Source: Candidatus Poribacteria bacterium
GTDB taxonomy: Bacteria > Poribacteria > WGA-4E > WGA-3G
Assembly: GCA_022821065.1 (NCBI GenBank)
Contig: JAJEEK010000054.1
Location: 1 to 51,615, forward strand
DNA length: 51,615 nt
Reading direction: 5' to 3'
Shown here: piece by piece, positions 8,371 to 16,563 of the stretch
Layout: every line of letters starts with the position of its first letter
How positions within the stretch are numbered: position 1 is the first letter of the stretch
Notes under the pieces: model-generated
Told to the model about the DNA's origin: nothing
The model's input: only the letters and a program-made list of their open reading frames with translations
The model's database searches: none
Position numbers and translations under genes: made by a program

Positions 8371-9257
8371 TGAAAACGTATAGCGATTTACCGAGTGATG
8401 CCGGTTCCAATATTATCGGGCAGGTCACGGCACAAGCGGACCGGATCCAGAAACGACTCGCTTCTGTTAAGCACACAGTGGCAATTATGAGCGGCAAGGG
8501 CGGGGTCGGAAAAAGTTCGCTCACCGCGAATCTCGCCACCGCGCTCACGATGAAGGGGAACACTGTCGGAGTCGTTGACGCAGACATCAATGGACCGACG
8601 CTCGCAAAGATGATGGGGGTTCGGAACGCGACGCTGGAATACACACCTACTGGTGTCAAACCGGCGATGACACCCCTCGGCACCAAGCTTATCTCCATGG
8701 ACCTACTCTTGGCTGAAGACGACGCACCTGTACTCTGGAATGCGCATTCACAGAAAGATGCGTTCACATGGCGTAGCACGATGGAGGTCGGCGCACTCCG
8801 AGAATTCATCGCCGATACGGAATGGGGCGATTTGGATTACTTGCTATTAGACCTGCCACCGGGAACCGATCGCCTTCCGAATGTGGCAGAACTTATTCCG
8901 AATCTCGGCGGTGTCGTCGTTGTAACCATTCCCTCTGAAGTCTCGCAATTAATCGTCAAAAAATCAGTGACCATGGCAAGAGACATCTTGCGGGTTCCCA
9001 TCATCGGCGTTGTCGAAAATATGGCGTTCTATGTCTGTCAACACTGTGGCGAAGAAGAACCACTCTTTTCCGCAGACGAGACGCTTGATAAGACACTCCA
9101 GCAGTTGATGCTCGGCAGTATCCCTTTTGACCCACAACTCTCGCGCGCGAATGACAACGGAACCCTCTATATTGACAAATATCCAGATGCTCCGGCGAGT
9201 CAAGTACTCGTCCAAGTCGGTAAAAAAATACAAGACTTTTTTATCAGCACCCTTTAA
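8370..9257 (+). CDS. mrp: Mrp/NBP35-family iron-sulfur carrier ATPase
   Basis: A 295-residue P-loop ATPase of the Mrp/ApbC family that binds and transfers Fe-S clusters. The deviant Walker A, GKGGVGKS, is at residues 42-49, with DADINGPT and LLLDLPPGT following as switch and Walker B regions. Near the C-terminus MAFYVCQHCGEEE carries the paired cysteines Cys223 and Cys226 that bridge a cluster between two subunits. The N-terminal DUF59/MIP18 domain is absent, so this is the short form. ATG 8370 overlaps the stop of the propeller gene by one base. The next gene encodes a Cys4 zinc-ribbon/PCP-type protein, which is consistent with a metal- or cluster-related unit. Confidence 0.95.
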   Translation: MKTYSDLPSDAGSNIIGQVTAQADRIQKRLASVKHTVAIMSGKGGVGKSSLTANLATALTMKGNTVGVVDADINGPTLAKMMGVRNATLEYTPTGVKPAMTPLGTKLISMDLLLAEDDAPVLWNAHSQKDAFTWRSTMEVGALREFIADTEWGDLDYLLLDLPPGTDRLPNVAELIPNLGGVVVVTIPSEVSQLIVKKSVTMARDILRVPIIGVVENMAFYVCQHCGEEEPLFSADETLDKTLQQLMLGSIPFDPQLSRANDNGTLYIDKYPDAPASQVLVQVGKKIQDFFISTL

Positions 9258-9354
9258 AGGAGCGTGTAGCCTGAAACGAAGTGGAAGGCGGATTTACGGA
9301 GAGAGATTTTCAAGTTCTGATCCACCTGCCCGAACCGCAAGGAAAATTAAAATT

Positions 9355-9885
9355 ATGAAGTTCCTGTGTACAGACTGCGATACGGCGATGAAATTTAAAG
9401 ATGTAACCCGACCTGAACAAGGCTCCGTGACAGCACTTTTTGAATGCCCTGACTGCTTTACAGAAATCGCCATGTACCTCAACCCGTCGGAGACCCAGAT
9501 GCTGAAATCCTTGGACCTTAAACTCGGTGGCACTAACGAAGCAGCACAACCGATGCAGCTAGTACGTTCACAATTAGAGACAGCAAAGGGCGAACCAATG
9601 CCTAACATGTTTTCGTCAGAAACTAGCTCAAGCGAAACTGCTGAAGGCGGCAAATGTCCCTTTACCGGCGTTATCTCCGATGCCTTTCAGGAAGACGCAA
9701 CGCCTGCCGAACCGACCGGTCCCACCTGGACAGCAGAGGCACTCGAACGCTTAGAGCGGATCCCCGCTTTTGTGCGTCCAATGGCAAAAATGGGAATTGA
9801 AAGCTTCGCCAAAGACAACGGCCACGATGAAATTACAGGCGAAGTCATGGATGCCGCCCGCGGCAACTTCCCCGCACAGTTTTGA
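9355..9885 (+). CDS. Zinc-ribbon protein with PCP-reductase-type C-terminal domain
   Basis: A 176-residue protein. CTDC (Cys5/Cys8) and CPDC (Cys31/Cys34) form a zinc ribbon or rubredoxin-like site. After a low-complexity Ser/Glu linker, the last 50 residues (from Trp125, WTAEALERLERIPAFVRPMA) match the small helical domain found at the C-terminus of light-independent protochlorophyllide reductase subunit B. This is the same domain type that occurs three times in the protein at 2978-4885, so the window holds two members of the group, both pairing the domain with a Cys4 site. ATG 9355 follows GCAAGGAAAATTAAAA, a leader nearly identical to those before 2978 and 42787. No chlorophyll pathway is present here, so the domain must serve another purpose. 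Confidence 0.85.
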   Translation: MKFLCTDCDTAMKFKDVTRPEQGSVTALFECPDCFTEIAMYLNPSETQMLKSLDLKLGGTNEAAQPMQLVRSQLETAKGEPMPNMFSSETSSSETAEGGKCPFTGVISDAFQEDATPAEPTGPTWTAEALERLERIPAFVRPMAKMGIESFAKDNGHDEITGEVMDAARGNFPAQF

Positions 9886-9892
9886 TCCTAAA

Positions 9893-12061
9893 ATGAAATT
9901 TCAATTCCGGATATTATCAACTAACAAACGTCGGCAAAGAGATGTTAGAAACTTTGGGATACTCTTATTGGTTATAGGAATTGCCTCACGAGATCCAGGC
10001 GTAACGCCTTTGAGTTCCCTCGGTGCTATAATGTTGCTATGGAGCGGCATGTCGTGGTTGCTCTGGAAAGGCATCGCGAAAGGTAAACTCCAAGATTCCG
10101 TTTGGATACATACCGTCGCCCTTATACTCCTCATTTTAGTAGACCATCAAGTAAACGGCATCCTCCGGATCACAAAGTCCGCCATAACCAACTTTTCAAA
10201 ACAGGTGCTATACGCCGAATTGTCCACCCCTCCAGAAATACCGAAACCGACCCTAGAATTAAACCATGGAGATGGCATCTATGCATTAGCATTTTCACCC
10301 ACCGACCCAGATGTTATTGCAACCACCGGAGACAACACCATAAAACTCTGGAACCAAAAAATACCAGAAACACTTCACTTTAAATCGCACAAAGACCACA
10401 TTGAGACCCTCGCTTTTTCACCAAATGGAAAGTACCTCGCCGCCGGAAGCCCTAACGCCATAACATTATGGGATACCCAACAGAAGCGGACCGTTCAAAC
10501 TTTTGAAGGCGGTGCCAACACGCTCACATTTTCATCGGATCACCGCTACCTCGCAACAGCAAAATGGGATTTGAATCTATTCGACATGACTGACACGGAT
10601 AACTTCAACCAAATAACACTTTTTGCACACCGCAAACACGATGTACAGATAGAATCCCTCGCCTTTTCACCAAATGGAGCGTATCTGCTCGCTGGTGATG
10701 ACAACGGTTACATCAAAATTTGGGATATAGAAAAGCAAGGTTTAGCGATTCGACCTCTAAAAGCAGGAACAGGGAGGGTTCGCGACATTAAGTTCTTAAA
10801 CGACACAACGCAGCCACTATTCGCCACCGTAGGAACCGACGGGAACATCAAATTCTGGCGAGCCACTGACTATCAAATTGAGCGCAGCATTTCAACAGGG
10901 ACCGTCCTAAACCTCGACTTCTCGTCCGATGGAAAAACAATGCTTACCGCCGCATGGGATAAAGTTAATCTCTGGGACACCCAGACCGGTAACGCTGTCT
11001 TTTCATTTAAACAAGAACCGAGAGCCGTCGGTTTCAGACCAGACGCATTCTCCTTTGCTACCGGAGATACCGATGGAACACTCCGAATTTGGAATACCCC
11101 AGTACTCGATACCCGCCAACAATTAACGCATCAAAATGCAGTCAGAATCATTTATTTTTTACCTAAAGGTATTTCACCACAACTCAATATACACGCAAAA
11201 ATAGAGAAGATAATGCAGAAGGTACAGCGGTTTTATGCACAACAGATGCAAGAAAACGGTTTCTCTAAAACCACTTTTAATCTCGAAACTAACCCGAATG
11301 GGAAGATAAAAATCCATCTGGTACAAGGGAAGTTTACAGCCGATTACTATCTTGAAGATACCGTCACAAAAATTGACGAAGAAATCACGCAATTCTTTGA
11401 TATATCAGAAAATGTGTTCCTCGTCGTCTTAGAGAGTGCTATAGACGGGATCGCTGGAGATACTTTAGCTCTTGCTGGATTGGAAAGCACTTATATTGAT
11501 GGTAAACGATGGCACGCACACGCAGGAACAGCCTATATTCCAACGGTTGACAATGCTCTTGACTGGAAAACCATTGCCCACGAACTCGGACACGCCTTCG
11601 GACTCAGACACGACTTCCGCCATCCCAGCTATATCATGTCCTATGGAAACACTGTTCGGTCAGCACTCTCATCCGCCGCAGCACATTGGCTCCAGAAACA
11701 TCGCGCTTTTCAATCGAATCAAACCAATTTCAATAATCCTACCACCATTGATAGAAAAAATACTGTCTCCACTTTCCAAGTCGAAATCGTTGATGCTGAT
11801 GGAATCCACCAAGTACAATGGTTCGTTCCACCAACAAATGAGCGTCCACCCCCGGGTTATGTGATTAGCCAAAATGAGGAACACAACTTGCACAGATGGA
11901 AAAAGTATAAGGGCTACATTTTCAAACACTATAGAAAGGTAAACGGCGAAAACCGAACAACCATTCAAGTAAAACACTCACACCAGAAAGTCCAAGTTCG
12001 TGCTATTGACAACCACGGGAATATCACTTGGAGAACTTTCACGATAACGGCACCTGACTAA
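9893..12061 (+). CDS. Membrane-anchored WD40 propeller fused to metzincin-like peptidase
   Basis: A protein of about 722 residues. Two or three hydrophobic helices occupy roughly residues 20-85. A WD40 beta-propeller with about seven blades follows (repeated LAFSPNGKYLAAG-type strands and IKIWD/IKFWR/LRIWN endings, about 115-410). The C-terminal region contains the zinc-protease motif HELGHAFGLRHD (His563, Glu564, His567, His573) and a downstream Met-turn YIMSYG (Met582), the metzincin hallmark. About 130 residues of beta-rich sequence end the protein. ATG 9893 lies 8 bases after the previous stop. A propeller plus metzincin in one chain is unusual: the propeller may recognise a partner that the protease cuts outside the cytoplasm. 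Function is inferred; the motifs are directly visible. Confidence 0.85.
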   Translation: MKFQFRILSTNKRRQRDVRNFGILLLVIGIASRDPGVTPLSSLGAIMLLWSGMSWLLWKGIAKGKLQDSVWIHTVALILLILVDHQVNGILRITKSAITNFSKQVLYAELSTPPEIPKPTLELNHGDGIYALAFSPTDPDVIATTGDNTIKLWNQKIPETLHFKSHKDHIETLAFSPNGKYLAAGSPNAITLWDTQQKRTVQTFEGGANTLTFSSDHRYLATAKWDLNLFDMTDTDNFNQITLFAHRKHDVQIESLAFSPNGAYLLAGDDNGYIKIWDIEKQGLAIRPLKAGTGRVRDIKFLNDTTQPLFATVGTDGNIKFWRATDYQIERSISTGTVLNLDFSSDGKTMLTAAWDKVNLWDTQTGNAVFSFKQEPRAVGFRPDAFSFATGDTDGTLRIWNTPVLDTRQQLTHQNAVRIIYFLPKGISPQLNIHAKIEKIMQKVQRFYAQQMQENGFSKTTFNLETNPNGKIKIHLVQGKFTADYYLEDTVTKIDEEITQFFDISENVFLVVLESAIDGIAGDTLALAGLESTYIDGKRWHAHAGTAYIPTVDNALDWKTIAHELGHAFGLRHDFRHPSYIMSYGNTVRSALSSAAAHWLQKHRAFQSNQTNFNNPTTIDRKNTVSTFQVEIVDADGIHQVQWFVPPTNERPPPGYVISQNEEHNLHRWKKYKGYIFKHYRKVNGENRTTIQVKHSHQKVQVRAIDNHGNITWRTFTITAPD

Positions 12062-12491
12062 CGTAGAACAGGGCCCTAGATGCCGCCTCCTAACCCTCCT
12101 TGTATTTCCGCAATTTATATGCCCCTTAAACTCTCCATGATTTTATTTCTCGTAAAACGGAAAATTAACGAGACACCTACTGCAGGCCGGGTTTGTAACC
12201 CTGAAGAAATCCGCAGAAATACCCAAGCAAACCCTACAACCGTTAGGTTTGTTATTCTTTAGCGTGTCCATTTATTTTTTCCCTTACTATAACAAGATTC
12301 CTTGCAAGAATCTTACGAATTATTTCTAAGATAGACTTTAGTGAAACCTAACATCGGGACCCATCGTTTATTTATAGCGTTTAGTTCCACTCTAATTTAG
12401 GCACCTTAGAAATACCATACAAACCAAAAAGATAGTCGATACTACTGAGATCGGCTAATTCGCGCTGCGATTCCAATAAAGGAGCAACATC
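12062..12491. other. 430-bp intergenic region with repeat fragments
   Basis: No credible gene. It holds a GGGTTTGTAACCC palindromic fragment near 12189 (compare the hairpin at 51039), an inverted copy of the GCTTGGGT repeat at 12214-12228, and AT-rich DNA before the lipoprotein pair. A 60-codon frame at 12080-12262 crosses these repeats and is not considered real. Confidence 0.6.
12214..12237 (-). repeat. Dispersed repeat, inverted GCTTGGGTATTTCT copy
   Basis: Read on the minus strand this gives GTAGGG, TTT, then GCTTGGGTATTTCTG. It matches the plus-strand copies at 14234, 28216 and 37168, including the G-rich block upstream, so the repeat extends to about 25 bases. Confidence 0.65.
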
Positions 12492-13253
12492 ATGAAAAAA
12501 AGAAAAATAAACATCAGCAATATATCCTTTCTAATCAGCAGCCTTCTCATTATGCTTATCAGCATAACAGGATGCTCCGATGTCCCTTATACCGGTCCAA
12601 CGCTGACTGTCGGCCATGTAGACCAGTATCTTAACGCAATTGAACAAGATACAGTTTGTCTTCAGGATGGATTTGATACAGTCTGTGTAAAACTTTTGTT
12701 GGATACAACAGAAATCGACGCGACAGATATAGACTATACACCTACCGTCCACGTTCATCCAACAAACATTACCTATGTATTTGATTATCAAGGGGATCCT
12801 ATTTTGGAAGCCAAGCGGCTCATGGACACCACCCAGATTGTACAGGAATTGGTAGCGACAGGCAGGGCGCAACTACCCTCAAATGTTGATAACTTAAATA
12901 ATAATGCCGGTTATATTCCTGAAGGTTGGGTTATTCAGATATACTACCCAGACACATTCCGCGAAGCAAATCGTGGGCGAACACCTGAAACCAGTGGACT
13001 CAACATCAGAATCGTTGAAGGAACGACAATTGGGACAAATAGGCGAGGAGATCTGGAGATAATCAACTTTACGCAAACGGACAAACATGATGGCAGTCGC
13101 GGTGTTCAATTTTCTGTTGAGACTGAGGCACCGGAGATAACAATTCAAGTGAACGGATTGGTTCCAGGCAATACAGCAACATTCCGCATCAGTGCAGAGA
13201 ACGTAGAATCCGACGATAACACAAATATCCTCCAGTTACACCCACTACAGTAG
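12492..13253 (+). CDS. Lipoprotein, first of a paralogous pair
   Basis: A 253-residue protein with a lipoprotein signal: basic MKKRK start, hydrophobic core and lipobox ending ITGC (Cys28). It is followed by SDVPYTG, which is shared almost exactly with the next gene (SDMPYTG). The mature protein is rich in Thr/Asp and looks beta-structured. Blocks such as DTVCLQDGFDTVCVKL and YVFDYQGDPIL correspond to similar blocks in the neighbour, so the two arose by duplication. Start ATG 12492 follows AAAGGAG. No known family is recognised, and the role at the cell surface or inner side of the outer membrane is unknown. Confidence 0.82.
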   Translation: MKKRKINISNISFLISSLLIMLISITGCSDVPYTGPTLTVGHVDQYLNAIEQDTVCLQDGFDTVCVKLLLDTTEIDATDIDYTPTVHVHPTNITYVFDYQGDPILEAKRLMDTTQIVQELVATGRAQLPSNVDNLNNNAGYIPEGWVIQIYYPDTFREANRGRTPETSGLNIRIVEGTTIGTNRRGDLEIINFTQTDKHDGSRGVQFSVETEAPEITIQVNGLVPGNTATFRISAENVESDDNTNILQLHPLQ

Positions 13254-13274
13254 TTTCTAAGCAGGAGTGACATC

Positions 13275-14162
13275 ATGAGAAAAATTGAACCTTTAGCGTT
13301 AAAATTCATCCTCGGAATCCTAACGATCCTTTTCAGTATCACCGGTTGTTCCGATATGCCTTATACAGGTTCAGTACTAACTTTTCATGAAGACCGCTAT
13401 GATGTCGTAACAGATGGAAATGTTGTCTGCTTTCAAGATGAACTCGACGCAACCTGCCTGAAACTTACACCAGAAATAGGGAACGGCGCGAATACCATCA
13501 ACGGACCTGCGATCCACATCTATCCGGAGAAACGGGTGTATGTGTTCTATCATGAAGGGAAACCTATTTTACGCGCAGTTAGGGCAGGCGATAACAACGG
13601 CGATAACGGTGACGGTAGCAATAACGGTGGCGGCGGCAATAACGGAGCGAACAACAATAACGGCAACAATAACGGTGGGGGCAACAATAACGGCAATAAC
13701 GGTGGCGGCGGCAATAACAACAATAATAACGGCAATGGAGATAACAACGGCAATAATGGAGGAGGCAATAATAACGGTAACAACAACGGTGGTAACGGTG
13801 GGGACAATAATAACGGCAACAACAATGGCGATAACAACGGCAATAACGGCAGTCCGCCGGATAATGCTGATGATGGACACGGATGGATTATCTGGGTATA
13901 CTACCCAGAGGGAACAGCTGCCCAAAATCCACCAACACTTAGCGAGAGCGGCGTAACTGTTATCATAAATGGTAAACAGATAACAGATGCGGATATAACA
14001 GGTTTCGCACAGTTCATCGGCCCCAATAACGAAGTAGGCGTTCAGTTCTTCTATCCAACGCAATCCGCCGAACTTTTAGACCTAAGGGTGCAGATGGAAG
14101 GGGTGGTCGCTGCTGAGGATCCAGTGAAATTCAACATAAACTACTTGTGGAACTCGCAATAA
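13275..14162 (+). CDS. Paralogous lipoprotein with Asn/Gly-rich tract
   Basis: A 295-residue lipoprotein (lipobox SITGC, Cys25), 21 bases after its paralog and with its own AGGAG. The N-terminal half matches the paralog (NVVCFQDELDATCLKL; YVFYHEGKPIL). It then departs into about 90 residues made almost only of Asn, Gly and Asp (about residues 105-195, DNA 13588-13860). The paralog's C-terminal theme resumes after that (GHGWIIWVYYPEG versus PEGWVIQIYYPD). The DNA of the tract is a run of triplet-based AAC/AAT/GGC/GGT units, prone to slippage that keeps frame. The tract probably forms a flexible linker; its length may vary between strains. Confidence 0.85.
   Translation: MRKIEPLALKFILGILTILFSITGCSDMPYTGSVLTFHEDRYDVVTDGNVVCFQDELDATCLKLTPEIGNGANTINGPAIHIYPEKRVYVFYHEGKPILRAVRAGDNNGDNGDGSNNGGGGNNGANNNNGNNNGGGNNNGNNGGGGNNNNNNGNGDNNGNNGGGNNNGNNNGGNGGDNNNGNNNGDNNGNNGSPPDNADDGHGWIIWVYYPEGTAAQNPPTLSESGVTVIINGKQITDADITGFAQFIGPNNEVGVQFFYPTQSAELLDLRVQMEGVVAAEDPVKFNINYLWNSQ
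13588..13860 (+). repeat. In-frame low-complexity tract coding for Asn/Gly/Asp
   Basis: About 270 bases of imperfect short units (AACGGC, AATAACGGT, GGCGGC and similar) inside the second lipoprotein gene. Every reading frame stays open through it on both strands, which makes spurious long frames here. Confidence 0.9.
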
Positions 14163-14233
14163 CGCTACGATTTACCAATTATAGTGGCTCCCGTAATTAT
14201 TTCCATACACGGAGGAAACCGTAGGGTATTTTT

Positions 14234-14248
14234 GCTTGGGTGTTTCTT
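14234..14248 (+). repeat. Dispersed repeat, GCTTGGGTGTTTCTT copy
   Basis: Exact copy of the 15-mer at 2899, preceded by GTAGGG and a T-run, in the gap between the lipoprotein genes and the convergent dehydrogenase gene. Confidence 0.7.
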
Positions 14249-14278
14249 ATAGGTTCCCCAACCCGTCCAAACTGCCCA

Positions 14279-15079
14279 TTATTCGTTTAATTGATGCACG
14301 ACAGCCAGTGGCGTTGCGGCGAGTAAGCCCGCATCAATCGGAATAACAACACCCGATATCCATTTCGACTCATCGCTTGCAAGAAAAACAGCCGCCCACG
14401 CCACATCCCATGCGGTTCCCTCTGTACCAAGCGGTCCGATGCGCCGCCGTCGTTCCCGTTCCGCTTCACTCAGATATGGGGCAGGGAACGAGGCATAGAG
14501 ATGTCCGGGCGCGATACAATTCACTCGGATATTCTCGCGTCCGTGGTGGACTGCCATCACCTTTGTTGTCGAAATCATCCCGCCTTTTGCCGCTGCATAA
14601 GGCACATTTCGAGAAGAACCCGCACGTAGCGCGTCAATCGACGAGACGTTGATAATTGAGCCGCCTCCCGCCTCCGCCATCCGAGGCACCGCATGCTTAC
14701 ACGCCATAATCATGCTCTTGAGATTGACATCCATCACTCTGTCCCACTTTGCCTCTTCAACCTCCGTGACCATACCGGAACCACCCAGGCCAACGTTGTT
14801 AAAAAGGACGTTCACTTTCCCGAAACGTTCAACCGCCGCCTCTACCATCCCAGCACAGGCTGCCTCTGTGGATAGATCACCGATGAACACCGAGGCTTCA
14901 CCACCTTCTGCCGCAATTTCAGCAAGCGTGGCATTGGCGTTCTCAGGAGAAATGTCTGCCAATAAGACTTTCGCACCTTCTCTCGCGAAAAGTATGGATG
15001 TCGCATAACCGGTCCCGTCAACCTCACCTTTTTTACCGGCACCAGTAACAATCGCGACCTTTCCACTCAATCGATCCAT
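14279..15079 (-). CDS. Short-chain dehydrogenase/reductase
   Basis: A 266-residue NAD(P)-dependent SDR. The N-terminal Rossmann glycine motif is an expanded variant, TGAGKKGEVDGTG (residues 12-24). The structural NNVG is at 94-97, catalytic Ser147, and Tyr161-xxx-Lys165 in YAAAK, with the usual Asn in DVNLKS. Asp42 after beta-2 (LLADIS) points to NAD rather than NADP preference. The C-terminus keeps the SDR end (SKWISGVVIPIDAG). A ribosome site (GGAG) precedes the ATG on the minus strand. It lies downstream of the Gfo/Idh/MocA gene in the same direction, which suggests sugar or polyol oxidation, but the substrate cannot be told. Confidence 0.93.
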   Translation of the reverse strand: MDRLSGKVAIVTGAGKKGEVDGTGYATSILFAREGAKVLLADISPENANATLAEIAAEGGEASVFIGDLSTEAACAGMVEAAVERFGKVNVLFNNVGLGGSGMVTEVEEAKWDRVMDVNLKSMIMACKHAVPRMAEAGGGSIINVSSIDALRAGSSRNVPYAAAKGGMISTTKVMAVHHGRENIRVNCIAPGHLYASFPAPYLSEAERERRRRIGPLGTEGTAWDVAWAAVFLASDESKWISGVVIPIDAGLLAATPLAVVHQLNE

Positions 15080-15112
15080 TATCTGCTCCGTGTCAACTTA
15101 GCAAATTTGTTC

Positions 15113-15168
15113 GTAGGGGCGTGGTTTCCACGCCCGTGTGATTTTTCCCCGTAGAACCTGCCCCTACA
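15113..15168. repeat. Palindromic intergenic repeat with GTAGGGGC ends
   Basis: GGGCGTGG-TTT-CCACGCCC (15117-15135) is a perfect hairpin, and the outer GTAGGGGC is echoed inverted at 15161-15167 (GCCCCTAC). A sister hairpin at 39703-39721 keeps pairing with changed bases. It lies between the two minus-strand oxidoreductase genes. Confidence 0.6.
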
Positions 15169-15182
15169 ACGATTGCTAACTG

Positions 15183-16355
15183 CTAACCACCAATCCCTAA
15201 CTTATCGTTAATCTCTTTCTGATAGCCTTCGAGTTCGCAGTTTTCGATCTCGGCAATCGTCACAGGACGACCAAACCAACCGGATTCATAGACCGCCATA
15301 CAGATCGCTTCAGACCGCATCCCTTCGACTGCATCCACTTCCGGTTTGCCACCACTTCGGATCGCGTCAGCGAAGTATTTTAACTCAATCGCGACGGTAT
15401 CTTCAACCCCACCTGGAAAGTAGTATTCCCGCTCCGAATCGCTGAGGCTATCCGTGAATTCTTTCATCAGGTCTTCGTTAGAAATCGGTTCGCCACCACG
15501 CGGTACTAAACCTCTACCCCAATCAAGCGCGCCTTCACTGCCGTAGACGGTATGTTGACCGAAACCGTGTGCCGGTGCAGAACCGACCCACGTCCATTGT
15601 GCTGTAACACCTTGTTCAAACTTGATAGTGGCAATCATCGCGTCTTCAACATCAACGGCGTAGCCGCCTTCACGTTCACCCGGGTTGTCGTAGCGATACG
15701 GTTCATACGCCTTGTTGATTGCGTAAACTTCTTCAGCCTCCAAACCGAGGATATAGCGCATCAGGTCGGTGAAATGAACACCACCATCCAATGCCCAACC
15801 GCCCCCAGCATCCATCTTAAAGTTGCGCCAACCCCATTTACCGAGGTTTTCACCGACTTCAATCCAGAAGAACATACGCGGTTCACCGATACGGCCTTGC
15901 GCGATCGCCCAGCTCCGAGTACGTTGGATACGTGCCAGACGATAGTTTTCAGCAACAGAGATAATCTTACCGTTCCGTTCCGCTGCTTCCATCATAACTT
16001 GACAAGCACGCATTGTGATACCGAACGGCTTTTCAATAATAACATGCTTTCCGGCATCCAGTGCAGGCACAGCAAGCGCGTGGTGTGCACTATGAAGCGC
16101 GCAGATGTCAACACATTCCAAATCAGGATGTTTCGCCAACATCTCGTCTACCTCTGTATACACAGCGGGTTTCGTTCCACCTTGAAATTCGTGTGCCTGA
16201 TTTGCCCGTTCTTCGGCGCGTTCTTCCGCGATGTCGCACGCCGCGACAATCTCAAAATCCCGCAGTCCTTTCGACCAGAGTTCCTGATACCCTCTCATGT
16301 GTGCGCCGGACATACCACCGCATCCTATTAATCCCATTTTAATTTGTTCTGCCAT
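15183..16355 (-). CDS. Gfo/Idh/MocA family oxidoreductase
   Basis: A 390-residue NAD(P)-dependent oxidoreductase. The N-terminal Rossmann domain starts with MGLIGCGGMSGAHMRGY (GxGxxG-type). HVIIEKPFGI carries the conserved EKP lysine at about residue 120, and the C-terminal alpha/beta domain contains GGGWALDGGVHFTDLMRYILG with the usual catalytic-region Asp/His. Such enzymes oxidise or reduce sugars, inositols and related compounds, and the phyla suggested here carry many of them. AAGGAGG is well placed before the ATG on the minus strand. It is the first gene of a two-gene minus-strand unit with the SDR; the specific substrate is unknown. Confidence 0.94.
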   Translation of the reverse strand: MAEQIKMGLIGCGGMSGAHMRGYQELWSKGLRDFEIVAACDIAEERAEERANQAHEFQGGTKPAVYTEVDEMLAKHPDLECVDICALHSAHHALAVPALDAGKHVIIEKPFGITMRACQVMMEAAERNGKIISVAENYRLARIQRTRSWAIAQGRIGEPRMFFWIEVGENLGKWGWRNFKMDAGGGWALDGGVHFTDLMRYILGLEAEEVYAINKAYEPYRYDNPGEREGGYAVDVEDAMIATIKFEQGVTAQWTWVGSAPAHGFGQHTVYGSEGALDWGRGLVPRGGEPISNEDLMKEFTDSLSDSEREYYFPGGVEDTVAIELKYFADAIRSGGKPEVDAVEGMRSEAICMAVYESGWFGRPVTIAEIENCELEGYQKEINDKLGIGG

Positions 16356-16509
16356 CTAAGCCTCCTTATACGTTCCAAATCACGATTCGCGCGCCCAACG
16401 CGCCTAACAGGATTTGCGAAATTATATGTGATACGGAATCCGATGTCAACATTTTTCTCAATCGCGACCAGAGCCATTCAATGAATACAGAACTCGCGCC
16501 TTAAAGCCC

Positions 16510-16539
16510 TTGACTTAAAAAATATTTCTCTGATAGAAT
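16510..16539 (+). promoter_or_regulatory. Sigma-70-type promoter candidate for LamG gene
   Basis: TTGACT (16510-16515), an 18-base spacer and TAGAAT (16534-16539) lie just before the AAGGAGGG ribosome site of the LamG gene. The match is good, but no start site has been shown. Confidence 0.55.
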
Positions 16540-16563
16540 ACCAAAAATAAAGGAGGGATAGTT

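Noticed and set aside
12080..12262. 60-codon frame between the metzincin and lipoprotein genes
   Set aside because: No ribosome site, and it runs through two dispersed repeats (GGGTTTGTAACCC and inverted GCTTGGGT).
13550..14063. Minus-strand frames rich in Leu/Pro or Ile/Val across the lipoprotein tract
   Set aside because: They are produced by the Asn/Gly triplet repeat, which leaves all frames open.
15552..16331. 259-codon plus-strand frame
   Set aside because: Lies fully antisense to the Gfo/Idh/MocA oxidoreductase gene; composition is a mirror of that gene and no ribosome site or family motif is present.
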